Source: Rhodanobacter sp. DHG33 (GTDB lineage: Bacteria > Pseudomonadota > Gammaproteobacteria > Xanthomonadales > Rhodanobacteraceae). Taken from it: a stretch of 64,000 nt of DNA. The notes beneath the pieces are model-generated. The model had not been told where the DNA came from and searched no databases. It saw nothing but the letters and a program-made list of their open reading frames with translations. Below are positions 16,037-25,025 of this stretch, in pieces. The stretch spans positions 520,471-584,470 of the forward strand of contig NZ_JACYXM010000004.1 of assembly GCF_014843005.1 (NCBI RefSeq), given 5' to 3'. Both the position numbers and the translations under genes were made by a program. Each line of letters begins with the position of its first letter. The first letter of the stretch is position 1.

Positions 16037-17005
16037 TCACGCCACCGCCTGCAAGACACGCTGACGCATCGCTTCGTCTAGCTTCGGCAACACATCCAGT
16101 GCGGCAAGGTTGTGCTCCAGCTGATCCAGCCGGCTCGCGCCCAGCATCACGGTGGAGACATGCGGGTTGGCCGCACACCACGCGATGGCGAGTTGCGCGG
16201 TGCTGCAACCGAGTTCGTCCGCTAGCGGGCGTAGGCGGCGCACCTTTGCCACGCGCTCGCCGTCTTCGCCTAGCACCTGGTCGCGCAACCACGCATAGTC
16301 CGGCTGCGCCAGGCGCGAATCCGCCGGCACACCGTGGTCGTACTTCCCGCTCAGCAGGCCCGAGGCCAGCGGCGACCAGATCGTAGTGCCCATGCCGTAG
16401 TCGCGATACAGCGGCGCGTACTCCACCTCGACGCGCTCGCGGTGCAGCAGGTTGTATTCGGGCTGTTCCATCACGGGTGCAGTGAGATGGTTTTCCTTTG
16501 CCGCGCGATGCGCCTCGGCGATGGCCTGCGCCGGCCACTCGCTGGTGCCCCAGTACAGCACCTTGCCCTGGCGCACCAGCATGTCCATCGCCGCCACGGT
16601 CTCCTCGACCGGCGTGTCGGGGTCGGGGCGATGGCAGAAGTAGAGATCGAGGTAGTCCACACGCAGGCGCTGCAGCGCCTGGTGGCAGGCCTCGATTACG
16701 TGCTTGCGCGACAGGCCGCGCTGCGTGGGCCTGGGATGGTCCTGGGCGCCGAAGAACACCTTGCTCGACACGCACCAGCTGTCGCGTGGGAAACGCAGGT
16801 CGGCCAGCACGTCGCCCATCAGCGACTCCGCCGCGCCGTTGCCGTAGGTTTCCGCGTTGTCGAAGAAGTTGACTCCGCGATCCCATGCCATCGCCAGCAT
16901 CTCGCGCGCCAGCGAGCGCCCCACGCTCTTGCCGAACGTGGTCCAGGCGCCGAACGAAAGGACGGAAAGCGGCAGACCGGAACGGCCGAGGCGGCGGTAT
17001 TGCAT
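16037..17005 (-). CDS. Aldo/keto reductase
   Basis: A 322-residue NADPH-dependent oxidoreductase of the Kv-beta/YghZ-like AKR branch. The catalytic tetrad region is visible: Asp and Tyr in FFDNAETYGNG, Lys in VSSKVFFG and His in DLYFCHRPD. The cofactor-binding end shows VMLGASRLDQLEHNL. I prefer the ATG at 17005 (MQYRRLGRSGL) because a GGAG sits 6 bases upstream; an in-frame ATG at 17017 would add four residues without a ribosome site. The physiological substrate cannot be predicted. It lies upstream of the B3 lactamase on the same strand, with a 118-base gap between them. Confidence 0.9.
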   Translation of the reverse strand: MQYRRLGRSGLPLSVLSFGAWTTFGKSVGRSLAREMLAMAWDRGVNFFDNAETYGNGAAESLMGDVLADLRFPRDSWCVSSKVFFGAQDHPRPTQRGLSRKHVIEACHQALQRLRVDYLDLYFCHRPDPDTPVEETVAAMDMLVRQGKVLYWGTSEWPAQAIAEAHRAAKENHLTAPVMEQPEYNLLHRERVEVEYAPLYRDYGMGTTIWSPLASGLLSGKYDHGVPADSRLAQPDYAWLRDQVLGEDGERVAKVRRLRPLADELGCSTAQLAIAWCAANPHVSTVMLGASRLDQLEHNLAALDVLPKLDEAMRQRVLQAVA

Positions 17006-17150
17006 GGGGAACTCCATCAGCAGGCGCTGGCGATCGGCGCGTGACTATCCTGCGAATGCTGCGGCGGCATGCCGGGCCGATGCAAGCCTTGCGCCTTCCA
17101 CGATGCACGGATGAGGCCCTTGCAGGCGCGTCATGCACTCATGCCTACGA

Positions 17151-17187
17151 ATCATATTTGAACACTTGCATCATATTTGAATATAGT
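17151..17187 (+). promoter_or_regulatory. Promoter and direct repeats ahead of the fucosidase
   Basis: Two copies of ATCATATTTGAA start 19 bp apart (17151 and 17170) in an otherwise GC-rich region. TTGAAC (17158-17163) and TATAGT (17182-17187) with an 18-bp spacer form a good sigma-70-type promoter that overlaps the repeats, so the repeats may be an operator. The fucosidase ATG lies 44 bases downstream of the -10. Confidence 0.55.
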
Positions 17188-17231
17188 GATCCTCCTGACA
17201 TCTCGGGCGCCCGCCTGCGGAGGCTAGTTCC

Positions 17232-18722
17232 ATGGATCGTCGCCGTTTCCTGCTCGCCGGCTCGGCCGTTGCTTCCCTGAGTGCGCTCGGCATGTCGCGC
17301 ACCAGTCGTGCCGACACCGCCCTCGCACCCGCCGGCAACGCGGCGCGCCCGCGTCCCACGCCGCAGCAATTGCATTGGCAGCGCGACGAACTGGCCATGT
17401 TCGTGCACCTCACGGTGAATACCTTCACCGGCAAGGAATGGGGCGACGGCACCGAGTCGCCCGACATCTTCAATCCGCGCAAGCTGGATGCGCGGCAATG
17501 GGCGCGCACGGCGAAGCAGGCCGGCTTCCGCAGCATGATCCTCACCGCCAAGCACCACGACGGCTTCTGCCTATGGCCCACCGCCACCACGCAGCACTCG
17601 GTGAAAAGCAGTCCGTGGAAAAACGGCCACGGCGACGTGGTGCGCGAATTCACCGACGCCTGCCGCGCCGAAGGTCTGGGCGCCGGCCTGTACCTGTCGC
17701 CATGGGACCGCAACGCCAAGGTCTATGGCAGCGGCGAGGCCTACAACGACTACTACATCGCCCAGCTCACCGAGCTGCTCACGCATTACGGCAAGATCGT
17801 GGAAGTGTGGTTCGACGGCGCCAACGGCGAAGGCCCGAACGGCCGCAAGCAGGCCTACGACTGGCCGCGCATCCACGCCACCGTGCGCAAGCTGCAACCC
17901 GATGCCGTGATGTTCTCCGACGCCGGCCCGGACGTGCGCTGGATCGGCGACGAGAAGGGCGTAGCCGGCGAAACCTGCTGGTCAAGCATCAACCCCGCCA
18001 GCGCGCCCTACCCCGGCTACGACCGCCCGTGGATCGGCGACCTGCTGGGCCATGGCGACCCGCACGGCAGCGCATGGCGCCCTGGCGAATCGGACGTATC
18101 GATCCGCCCCGGCTGGTTCTGGCATCCCGAGGAAAACGACAAGGTGCGCTCGCCCGACGAGCTGATGGAGCTGTACTTCAGCTCGGTGGGGCGCAACAGC
18201 AAACTGCTGCTCAACGTGCCGCCGAACCGCGACGGCCTGTTCGAGGACAGCGACATCGCCGCGCTGCAAGGCTTCACCGCCAAGCGCACCGGACTGTTCG
18301 CCACCAACCTGCTGCAGGGCGCCAGCGTGCAGGCCAGCAGCAGCGACATCGCGCACCCGGCCTCCAGCGTGCTCGACGCCAACCCGGACGCGTATTGGAG
18401 CGCCGCGCGCAGTGCGCGCAATGCGTGGCTGGAAATCGAGCTGCCGCAGGCCATCGAGTTCGACACGCTGGAGCTCGGCGAAGCCATCGCCTTCGGCCAG
18501 AACATCGCCAACTACCGCGTCGAAACGTGGAACGACGGCGCGTGGCAACCGCTCACCTGGGGCACCACCATCGGCCACAAGAAGCTCGTCCGCATGGACC
18601 CGGTGCGCACCAGCAGGCTGCGGCTCACGCTGGAATTCGGCTACGACACTCCGAGGCTCGCCAGCATCGCCGCTTATCGCGGACCCGATCGCCGCTATGG
18701 GCCGGGGCACAACGAGAAGTGA
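17232..18722 (+). CDS. Exported alpha-L-fucosidase (GH29) with C-terminal F5/8-type domain
   Basis: A 496-residue glycoside hydrolase. The N-terminus MDRRRFLLAGSAVASLSALG is a Tat-type signal (RR motif plus hydrophobic stretch). GH29 features are the conserved KHHDGF segment (residues 107-112) and the nucleophile Asp195 in EVWFDGANGE. The catalytic barrel runs to about residue 345, and a galactose-binding/F5-8C-like domain of about 130 residues follows (NAWLEIELPQAIEFDTLELGE). It would release L-fucose from glycans in the periplasm or outside. No fucose catabolic genes or TonB-dependent receptor accompany it here. The LysR gene stops 7 bases beyond it on the other strand. Confidence 0.92.
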   Translation: MDRRRFLLAGSAVASLSALGMSRTSRADTALAPAGNAARPRPTPQQLHWQRDELAMFVHLTVNTFTGKEWGDGTESPDIFNPRKLDARQWARTAKQAGFRSMILTAKHHDGFCLWPTATTQHSVKSSPWKNGHGDVVREFTDACRAEGLGAGLYLSPWDRNAKVYGSGEAYNDYYIAQLTELLTHYGKIVEVWFDGANGEGPNGRKQAYDWPRIHATVRKLQPDAVMFSDAGPDVRWIGDEKGVAGETCWSSINPASAPYPGYDRPWIGDLLGHGDPHGSAWRPGESDVSIRPGWFWHPEENDKVRSPDELMELYFSSVGRNSKLLLNVPPNRDGLFEDSDIAALQGFTAKRTGLFATNLLQGASVQASSSDIAHPASSVLDANPDAYWSAARSARNAWLEIELPQAIEFDTLELGEAIAFGQNIANYRVETWNDGAWQPLTWGTTIGHKKLVRMDPVRTSRLRLTLEFGYDTPRLASIAAYRGPDRRYGPGHNEK

Positions 18723-18729
18723 TCCCGCC

Positions 18730-19635
18730 TCAGGCGCCCTCGGCGGCATAGGCCGCCAGCGCCTCGAACAGATAGTCGTAGACCAGCCGCACGCGGCGGT
18801 TCGCGCGCAGGTCTTCGTGCATCACCAGCCAGGTGTCCAGATCCAGCGCGAACGCAGGGAGCACGCGCACCAGTGACCGCTCGCGCCGCGCCAGCGCATG
18901 CTGGCACGCGCCAATGCCGTAGCCGGCACGCAGCGCGGCCAGCTGTGCCAGGGCGCTGTCGGTGCGCAGCGTGAAGTGGTTGCGTGCGAACACCTCCGCA
19001 CCCAGCACGCGGCTGCGCATAGCACGCAAGGCAGGCGTCTCGCGATCGAAACCGATCAGCGCATGCCCATGCAGATCGGCCAGCGCGCGCGGCGTGCCGT
19101 GCGCCTTGAGGTAGCGTCGGTGCGCGTACATCCCGATGCCGATGGCGCCCACGCGGCGAGCCACCAGCGCTGCCTGGCTCGGTCGCAGCATGCGTACGGC
19201 GATGTCGGCATCCTTACGCAGCAGGTCCTCGGCCGCATCGGACAGCGAAAGTTCGACCGCGATGCCCGGCTGCTGCCGGCGCAAGTCGGCCAGCATCGCC
19301 GGCAACACCTCGCCGCCGATCACCTCGCTGCAAGTGATGCGCACCACGCCGCGCACTTCCTGCTTGCTCCCTGAAGCCGCGCGCCGCAGCGCGGCGGATG
19401 CGGCGGCCATGCCTCGCGCATGCTCGACCAGCTCGGCACCCACATCGGTCAGCGCCAACCCCTGCGGCGAACGCGTGAACAAGGCCACGCCCAGCGACGC
19501 CTCCAGTTGCCGTACATGCCGCCCAAGGCTGGGCTGGGTCATGTCCAGCGTGCGCGCCGCGGCGGACAGGCTGCCTTCGCTCGCCACGGCGAGGAAGGAT
19601 CGATAAAGGTCCCAGGCCGGCTCGTCGTTATCCAT
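18730..19635 (-). CDS. LysR-family transcriptional regulator
   Basis: A 301-residue regulator. The N-terminal winged helix-turn-helix contains FLAVASEGSLSAAARTLDMTQPSLGRHVRQLE, broken here by the turn after SEG, and the effector-binding domain spans about residues 95-295. It is divergently transcribed from the epimerase-like gene with a 90-bp AT-rich intergenic region. This is the classic arrangement for a LysR regulator and its target. The effector is unknown. Confidence 0.92.
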   Translation of the reverse strand: MDNDEPAWDLYRSFLAVASEGSLSAAARTLDMTQPSLGRHVRQLEASLGVALFTRSPQGLALTDVGAELVEHARGMAAASAALRRAASGSKQEVRGVVRITCSEVIGGEVLPAMLADLRRQQPGIAVELSLSDAAEDLLRKDADIAVRMLRPSQAALVARRVGAIGIGMYAHRRYLKAHGTPRALADLHGHALIGFDRETPALRAMRSRVLGAEVFARNHFTLRTDSALAQLAALRAGYGIGACQHALARRERSLVRVLPAFALDLDTWLVMHEDLRANRRVRLVYDYLFEALAAYAAEGA

Positions 19636-19725
19636 GCATTTATTTATATCAGATGTTCAATGCTAGGCAATTTTCAAACACCTTATCTCGCGCCAAGCTG
19701 GCTCCACCCATTCTGGAGAACGGCC

Positions 19726-20670
19726 ATGAACACATCGAAGACAGCCCTGATCCTCGGCGCCACCGGCGGTGCAGGCGGCGAGATCGCCGCGGCCCTGCTG
19801 CGACGCGGCTGGACGGTGCGTGCGCTGGTGCGCGATGCCGCACGCCCCGGCCTGCTCCCGTCTATCGACTGGCGCGATGGCGATGCCATGAACGCCGACG
19901 ACGTGGCGCGGGCCGCCGCCGGCGTGAGTGTGATCGTCCACGCGGTGAATCCGCCGGGCTACCGCGACTGGGACCGGCTGGTACTGCCGATGCTGGACAA
20001 CAGCGTTGCCGCGGCCCGCGCCAACGGCGCGCGCCTCGTGCTGCCGGGCACGGTCTACAACTACGGCCCCGATGCCTTTCCCACCCTGGCCGAGGACGAT
20101 CCCCAGCAACCGCTGACCCGCAAGGGCGCGATCCGCGTAGCGATGGAATGGCGCCTGGCCGAGGCTGCCGACGTGCGCAGTCTGGTCCTGCGCTGCGGCG
20201 ACTTCTTCGGACCGCACGCGGGCAACAACTGGTTTGCGGCCATGGTCAAACCCGGTCGTCGCGTACGCAGCTTGCTGTATCCGGGACGCCGCGGCTTGCC
20301 CCATGCCTGGGCCTACCTGCCCGATGTGGGCGAGACGGTCGCGCGGCTGCTGGAGCGCGAGGGCGAGCTCGAACGCTTCGCACGCTTCCACTTCGCCGGC
20401 CACCTCGTCGATGAGGCCGACCTGCTCGCCGCCATGCGCGGCGCCACCGGCAACAGCGCGCTGCCGCTGCGCGCCTTTCCTTGGTGGCTGACGCGGCTCG
20501 CCGCGCCCTTCGTGGTGATGCTGCGCGAACTGCGCGAGATGCGCTACCTGTGGCGCGTGCCGCTGCAGCTGGACAATCGTCGCCTGCGGGCATGGCTGGG
20601 CGACGAACCGCACACCCCGCTGCAGCAAGCCGTCGAAACCACTCTGCATGGCCTTGGTTGCGTGGAGTAG
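19726..20670 (+). CDS. NAD(P)-dependent epimerase/reductase-like protein (extended SDR)
   Basis: A 314-residue Rossmann-fold protein. The dinucleotide-binding motif GATGGAGGEIA lies at residues 11-21. The start ATG at 19726 has GGAG 7 bases upstream; the open frame further upstream is shadow of the LysR gene. The usual SDR YxxxK is not obvious (the region reads LPGTVYNYGP), so it may be an atypical SDR. It is divergent from the LysR gene and is probably controlled by it. The substrate is unknown. Confidence 0.85.
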   Translation: MNTSKTALILGATGGAGGEIAAALLRRGWTVRALVRDAARPGLLPSIDWRDGDAMNADDVARAAAGVSVIVHAVNPPGYRDWDRLVLPMLDNSVAAARANGARLVLPGTVYNYGPDAFPTLAEDDPQQPLTRKGAIRVAMEWRLAEAADVRSLVLRCGDFFGPHAGNNWFAAMVKPGRRVRSLLYPGRRGLPHAWAYLPDVGETVARLLEREGELERFARFHFAGHLVDEADLLAAMRGATGNSALPLRAFPWWLTRLAAPFVVMLRELREMRYLWRVPLQLDNRRLRAWLGDEPHTPLQQAVETTLHGLGCVE

Positions 20671-20676
20671 GACGCT

Positions 20677-21186
20677 TCAGCGCAGGATGCGCAGCACGAT
20701 CGCCAGCACCACTGCAGCGAACACTCCCGCGATCACGTCGTCCACCATCACGCCCAAGCCGCCCTTGAGGCGCCGGTCGAACACGCGGATCGGCCATGGC
20801 TTCCACACATCGAACAGGCGAAACAACGCGAAGCCCGCGACCACGGCCCACCACGGCGCCGCGAGCGCGGGCAGCAGCGCGATCCATTGACCGACGAACT
20901 CGTCCCATACCAGGGCGCGGTGATCGTCCACCTGCAGTGCGCGGCCGGCCACGTCGCAGGCCCACACACCCAGTGCAAAGCCCAGCACGATGACCAGCAG
21001 GTTGAGCGGCAACGACAGTTCGCGCAGCAGCAGCCACGGCAGGATCGCGGCCAGCGAGCCGAAGGTGCCTTGCGCCACCGGCGCGAGGCCCGAACCCAGG
21101 CCGCAGGCGATCCAACCCGCGGGCGTGGCCAGCAACGCGCGGCGCTGCGAGGGTGTCAGTGTCTTGCGTTCGGCGGATGCGCTCAT
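20677..21186 (-). CDS. pgpA: Phosphatidylglycerophosphatase A
   Basis: A 169-residue integral membrane enzyme that dephosphorylates phosphatidylglycerol phosphate in phospholipid synthesis. Family landmarks are the G-GLGSGLAPVAQGTFGSL segment, VWDEFVGQW and the C-terminal GGLGVMVDDVIAG. The ATG at 21186 (MSASAERK) overlaps the thiL stop by four bases (ATGA), showing translational coupling; thiL-pgpA is a widespread gammaproteobacterial gene pair. Confidence 0.93.
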   Translation of the reverse strand: MSASAERKTLTPSQRRALLATPAGWIACGLGSGLAPVAQGTFGSLAAILPWLLLRELSLPLNLLVIVLGFALGVWACDVAGRALQVDDHRALVWDEFVGQWIALLPALAAPWWAVVAGFALFRLFDVWKPWPIRVFDRRLKGGLGVMVDDVIAGVFAAVVLAIVLRILR

Positions 21187-22145
21187 GGCGCGAAATGATC
21201 CCAGCCTTGTCGCGCCGGTTCCAGCCATGCGCCATCCGTGCCGCGCACGCGCACACCTGCGCCCGCCACGACGCGGCCGATGCATGTGGCGGCGCAGCCA
21301 AGCCGCGCGAGTTCGTCCCGTACTTCATCCAACCGTGCGGAGGGCACGGTGAAGCACAGTTCGTAATCGTCGCCGCCGGTCAACGCGAAACCACGCGCTG
21401 CGGTTTCATCGAACGCAGCACGCAACGCGGGCGAATACGGCAGCAAAGCCGCATCGATCTCCACCCCCACACCACTGGCCGAACAAATGTGGCCGAGGTC
21501 GGCGAGCAGGCCATCGGAAACGTCGAGGCAGGCGCTGGCGCGGCCACGCAGCGCCAACCCGGCCGCCACGCGCGGCATCGGCCGGTTCAGCCGGCCCACG
21601 AGCGCATCGCGCGTGGCCGCCTGGATGTCCGTCTGCGACTGCAGGCAATGCAGGCCGGCCGCCGCATCGCCCAGCGATCCGGTAACCAGCACCGCATCGC
21701 CCGCCTGCGCACCGGCACGGGTCAAGGCCTGCCCCGGCGGCACGAAACCATGCACGGCCACGCTGAGCGAGAGCACACCGCGCGTGGTGTCGCCGCCCAC
21801 CAGAGCCACCCGGTACTGCCCCGCCAATTGCGCGAAACCCTCGGCGAGACCGTCGATGAAATCCACGTCGGGTCGCGGCAAGCTCAGCGCCAGCAACGCC
21901 CACGCAGGCGCGGCTCCCATCGCGGCGAGGTCGGACAGGTTCACCGCCAGCGCCTTCCAGCCGATGTCGGCAGGCGCAGTGCCCACGGGGAAATGCACGC
22001 CTTCGACCATGGTGTCGATGGCCGCCACCAATTCCTGCCCCGCCGGCACGGCCAGCACGGCGGCATCGTCGCCGATGCCGAGGCGCACGTCGTCGCGCGG
22101 TTGCGCGGTGCGCTCTCGGATACGGTCGATCAGGCGGAATTCCAT
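21183..22145 (-). CDS. thiL: Thiamine-monophosphate kinase
   Basis: A 320-residue ATP-dependent kinase that converts thiamine monophosphate to thiamine pyrophosphate. The ATG at 22145 gives MEFRLIDRIRER, and family motifs follow: LGIGDDAAVL, DTMVEGVHFP (metal and ATP binding), NLSDLAAMGA and the C-terminal GGDDYELCFTVP. The frame remains open further upstream but has no ThiL homology there. It overlaps pgpA downstream. The nusB-ribH genes, its usual companions, lie about 1.1 kb upstream, separated by two small genes. Confidence 0.94.
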   Translation of the reverse strand: MEFRLIDRIRERTAQPRDDVRLGIGDDAAVLAVPAGQELVAAIDTMVEGVHFPVGTAPADIGWKALAVNLSDLAAMGAAPAWALLALSLPRPDVDFIDGLAEGFAQLAGQYRVALVGGDTTRGVLSLSVAVHGFVPPGQALTRAGAQAGDAVLVTGSLGDAAAGLHCLQSQTDIQAATRDALVGRLNRPMPRVAAGLALRGRASACLDVSDGLLADLGHICSASGVGVEIDAALLPYSPALRAAFDETAARGFALTGGDDYELCFTVPSARLDEVRDELARLGCAATCIGRVVAGAGVRVRGTDGAWLEPARQGWDHFAP

Positions 22146-22280
22146 GGCGGATCTGCGGCAGGGACGGGCCCAGAGCAGAGCATCCGCACGCGTGCGACGC
22201 AAGCCCGTGACCTGCGGCGCATGCGCCGAAACCATGGGCGTGCGAGGCTGGGCGACGTTTTCCTGCCGGAGCTTGCCGCC

Positions 22281-22742
22281 ATGCACAGCGTTCGTTTCCG
22301 TCCCGTCATGCTTTCGCTCGCCCTCCTCGCCGCTGCACCGGTGCTGGCTGCAGCATCGCCGTCCGTGGAGGGCGATGGGGCCGTGCTGGCGCCGATCCAG
22401 GCCTTTTTCACCGCGATGTCGCACTACGACCAGGCGGGCATGCGCGCCCAGGTGCTGCCCGCGGGCATGGCCACGCTGATGCGCGACGGCAAACCGGACC
22501 AACTCGCGCTGGGCGACTTCATCGGCCACGTGAAACCGGGCAAGGCGCAGATCGAGGAGCGCATCCACGATCCGCTCGTGCACGTGGATGACAACATCGC
22601 CGTGGTATGGGCGCCCTATGTCTTCCTGCTCGACGGCAAACCGCACCATTGCGGCACGGACGTATTCAATCTCGCCCGCGTGGACGGCCGTTGGCTGATC
22701 TCGGGCGTGGCCGACAACAGCCGGGACTGCGCGGCGAAATAA
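22281..22742 (+). CDS. Exported SnoaL/NTF2-like protein
   Basis: A 153-residue protein with a Sec signal peptide (MHSVRFRPVMLSLALLAAAP, cleavage near residue 25). The mature part has the NTF2-like cone-fold pattern (IQAFFTAMSHYDQAGMRAQV near the start, FNLARVDGRWLISGVADN near the end). Such domains bind small ligands or act as lyases or isomerases, so no function can be assigned. GGAG lies 9 bases before the ATG. It is divergent from thiL and convergent with the GNAT gene. Confidence 0.8.
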   Translation: MHSVRFRPVMLSLALLAAAPVLAAASPSVEGDGAVLAPIQAFFTAMSHYDQAGMRAQVLPAGMATLMRDGKPDQLALGDFIGHVKPGKAQIEERIHDPLVHVDDNIAVVWAPYVFLLDGKPHHCGTDVFNLARVDGRWLISGVADNSRDCAAK

Positions 22743-22751
22743 GCGACCCGC

Positions 22752-23297
22752 TCAGCGTTTGAACACGAGGATGGGATCTTCGTGATACGCCGTGCGCTGC
22801 CATTCGCGAAAACCGGCCTTGACCGCAACGCGAATCGAAGCCGCGTTTTCCGGCTCGATGATGCATGCCATGGTGCGATCGGGGAAATGCGTCTCGCCCC
22901 AGGCGAGCACCGCGGCAAGCGCCTCACTGGCGTAGCCCTTGCCGTGCGCGTCCGCGGACAGCACCCAGCCCGTTTCGAGCATGCCTTCCAGCGACGGCTG
23001 GATGTCCCGCTTGAAATCGGCGAAGCCTACATCGCCGATGCAGCGGCCGCTGGCTTTCTCCTCGATGGCCCAGAAGCCGTAGCCGAGCAGCGCCCACATG
23101 CCGGGATAACGCAGCATGCGCATCCACGAGTCCTGCCGCGATGACGAGGCCGCACGGCCAAGGTAGCGGGTGACCACGGGGTCGGACCAGATCGCCGCGA
23201 ACGCGTCCAGATCGTCGGCGCGGTGCGCACGCAGGCGCAGACGCGGGGTCTCCAGCACCGGCACCCGCTCTTCCGCGCGAACGCCGGCGTCCATCAT
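22752..23297 (-). CDS. GNAT-family N-acetyltransferase (RimJ/RimL-like)
   Basis: A 181-residue acetyltransferase. It begins with the RimJ/RimL-type ETPRLRLRAHRADDLDAFA and has the acetyl-CoA-binding segment HGKGYASEALAAVLAWG and the C-terminal NAASIRVAVKAGF. The ATG at 23297 overlaps the nusB stop (ATGA), so it is read from the ribH-nusB transcript. The acceptor is unknown; a ribosomal protein or a small molecule are both possible. Confidence 0.88.
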   Translation of the reverse strand: MMDAGVRAEERVPVLETPRLRLRAHRADDLDAFAAIWSDPVVTRYLGRAASSSRQDSWMRMLRYPGMWALLGYGFWAIEEKASGRCIGDVGFADFKRDIQPSLEGMLETGWVLSADAHGKGYASEALAAVLAWGETHFPDRTMACIIEPENAASIRVAVKAGFREWQRTAYHEDPILVFKR

Positions 23298-23740
23298 CCC
23301 CGCTTCTCGGGCGCGCGCAGCTCGCCGGCCAGCTTGTCCAGCACGCCGTTGACGTAGCTGTGGCCATGGTCGGCGCCGAAGCGCTTGGTGACTTCGATCG
23401 CCTCGTTGATGACCACGCGGTACGGCACGTCGAGACGGTGCTTCAGCTCGTAGGCGGCCAGGCGCAGTGCGGCACGCTCGATGGGATCCACCTCCGCCAC
23501 TTCGCGGTCGAGGTACGGGCGCAGCATGGCGTCGAGTTCGGCGACGTGCTGCTCCACGCCGTGCAGCAGATCCTCGAAGTAGTCGAGATCGGCCACTTCC
23601 ATGTCCTGCTCGTGGCGGAACTGCTCGATCACCGCGTTCATGTGGCTGCCGGAAAGCTGCCACGCGTACAGCGCCTGCAGCGCGCGGCGACGAGCGCGCG
23701 AACGCGCAGCGAGGTCGATGCCTTCGGGGCGCGTGTGCAT
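23294..23740 (-). CDS. nusB: Transcription antitermination factor NusB
   Basis: A 148-residue all-helical RNA-binding protein that pairs with S10/NusE on boxA in rRNA antitermination. Family features include the basic N-terminus RSRARRRALQALYAWQLSG, IERAALRLAAYEL and the C-terminal YRVVINEAIEVTKRFG. The start ATG at 23740 overlaps the ribH stop by one base (TGATG), and its own stop overlaps the acetyltransferase start. Confidence 0.95.
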   Translation of the reverse strand: MHTRPEGIDLAARSRARRRALQALYAWQLSGSHMNAVIEQFRHEQDMEVADLDYFEDLLHGVEQHVAELDAMLRPYLDREVAEVDPIERAALRLAAYELKHRLDVPYRVVINEAIEVTKRFGADHGHSYVNGVLDKLAGELRAPEKRG

Positions 23741-24201
23741 CACAGCTTGCCGTACAGGTTGACCATCTCCAGCGCGGCAATGGCCGCGTCGGCGCCCTTG
23801 TTGCCGGCCTTGGTGCCGGAGCGCTCGATGGCCTGCTCGATGCTGTCGGTGGTGAGCACGCCGAACGCCACCGGCACGCCCGAGTCCAGCGCCGCCTTGG
23901 CCAGGCCCTTGGCGCATTCGCCGGCCACGTAGTCGAAATGCGGCGTGGAGCCGCGGATCACCGCGCCCAGCGCGATCACCGCAGCGTATTTGCCCGAGGT
24001 CGCCAACTTGTGCGCAGCCAGCGCGATCTCCCAGGCGCCCGGCACGCGCACCAGTTCGATGCTGTCGTCCTTGACGCCATGGCGCACCAGCGCGTCGCGT
24101 GCGCCGGCCACCAGCGGCTCCACGACGAAGCCGTTGAAACGGCCCGCGACGATGGCAAAGCGGCCCTTGGGCGTGGCGAAATCGCCTTCGATGGTTTTCA
24201 T
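23740..24201 (-). CDS. ribH: 6,7-dimethyl-8-ribityllumazine synthase
   Basis: A 153-residue enzyme of riboflavin synthesis that condenses the ribityl-uracil intermediate with dihydroxybutanone phosphate; the family assembles into icosahedral or pentameric particles. Visible motifs are [44 protein letters not shown] (with the catalytic His) and [20 protein letters not shown]. It heads the ribH-nusB-acetyltransferase run. In the 269-base divergent gap upstream I see TAAAAT at the right distance for a -10 but no convincing -35 and no obvious FMN riboswitch fold. Confidence 0.96.
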   Translation of the reverse strand: MKTIEGDFATPKGRFAIVAGRFNGFVVEPLVAGARDALVRHGVKDDSIELVRVPGAWEIALAAHKLATSGKYAAVIALGAVIRGSTPHFDYVAGECAKGLAKAALDSGVPVAFGVLTTDSIEQAIERSGTKAGNKGADAAIAALEMVNLYGKL

Positions 24202-24470
24202 GTGGCAAACATTCCTGGACGGGCGGGGAGCCCATGCGAAGCGGGTATTTTACGGGTTTGGGGGCGGCGGTGCTCGAAGCCCCGCACCGGTACCGGCATC
24301 TTTGCGGGAATACAGAGGCCATGCCCGACCTGGGACGGGGCGAACACCGGGCGCATGAGCAAATGCAAACGCGCCATAGCGTGCAGCCGGCAAACCGTGT
24401 CAATCTCGCCACTGGCCGCCGATCGCCCCGGCGGCACGTCTCCTGTCAGCCACTGCATACGGTGCCGCCC

Positions 24471-24944
24471 ATGAAACGATTCCTCGCCATCGCCGCCCTT
24501 GGCCTGCTGGTCGCCGCGGGCGCCCTCGCCAAGGAAACGCCGCCGTACAACCCGCAGGCCGACGCCAAGGCCCAGGTTGCCCACGTGCTGGCTGAAGCGC
24601 AGACCAACCACAAGCCGGTGCTCCTCTTCTTCGGCGCCAACTGGTGCGAGGACTGCCGCGCCCTGGCCCACGACCTGGCCACGGGTCGCAATGCGCAGCT
24701 GATGGATGCGCACTTCAACATCGCCAAGATCGATGTGGGCAATTTCGACCGCAACCTCGACGTGGTGAACCGCTTCGGCAACCCAATCGCCAAGGGCATT
24801 CCCGCCGCCGTGATCGTCTCGCCCGACGGCAAGCTGTTGTACTCGACCCGCGCCGGCGAACTCTCCGAAGCCCGCAGCATGAGCGCGGATGGCGTCTACG
24901 ATTTCTTTCAGAAGGCCATCCAAAGCGTGCAGTCGGCGCGCTGA
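24471..24944 (+). CDS. Exported thioredoxin-fold protein
   Basis: A 157-residue protein with a cleavable signal peptide (MKRFLAIAALGLLVAAGALA) and a thioredoxin-like domain whose redox centre is WCEDC (Cys59 and Cys62). The cis-Pro loop is seen in GIPAAVIVSPDG. The motif and the KPVLLFFGANWC lead-in resemble the Thioredoxin_7 group of periplasmic reductases. The partner is unknown. The frame is open well upstream of 24471 but without coding character. Confidence 0.87.
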   Translation: MKRFLAIAALGLLVAAGALAKETPPYNPQADAKAQVAHVLAEAQTNHKPVLLFFGANWCEDCRALAHDLATGRNAQLMDAHFNIAKIDVGNFDRNLDVVNRFGNPIAKGIPAAVIVSPDGKLLYSTRAGELSEARSMSADGVYDFFQKAIQSVQSAR

Positions 24945-25025
24945 GCCATGCCGGAGGCCTTGCGCCGGACGATCCCGCACCCATGAAGTGACCCTGGAAA
25001 GCGCATCAAGCCAAGGGTTCTCGAC

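Noticed and set aside
24202..24470. FMN riboswitch upstream of ribH
   Set aside because: The gap lacks the conserved RFN-element boxes, and the arrangement with nusB is normally not riboswitch-controlled.
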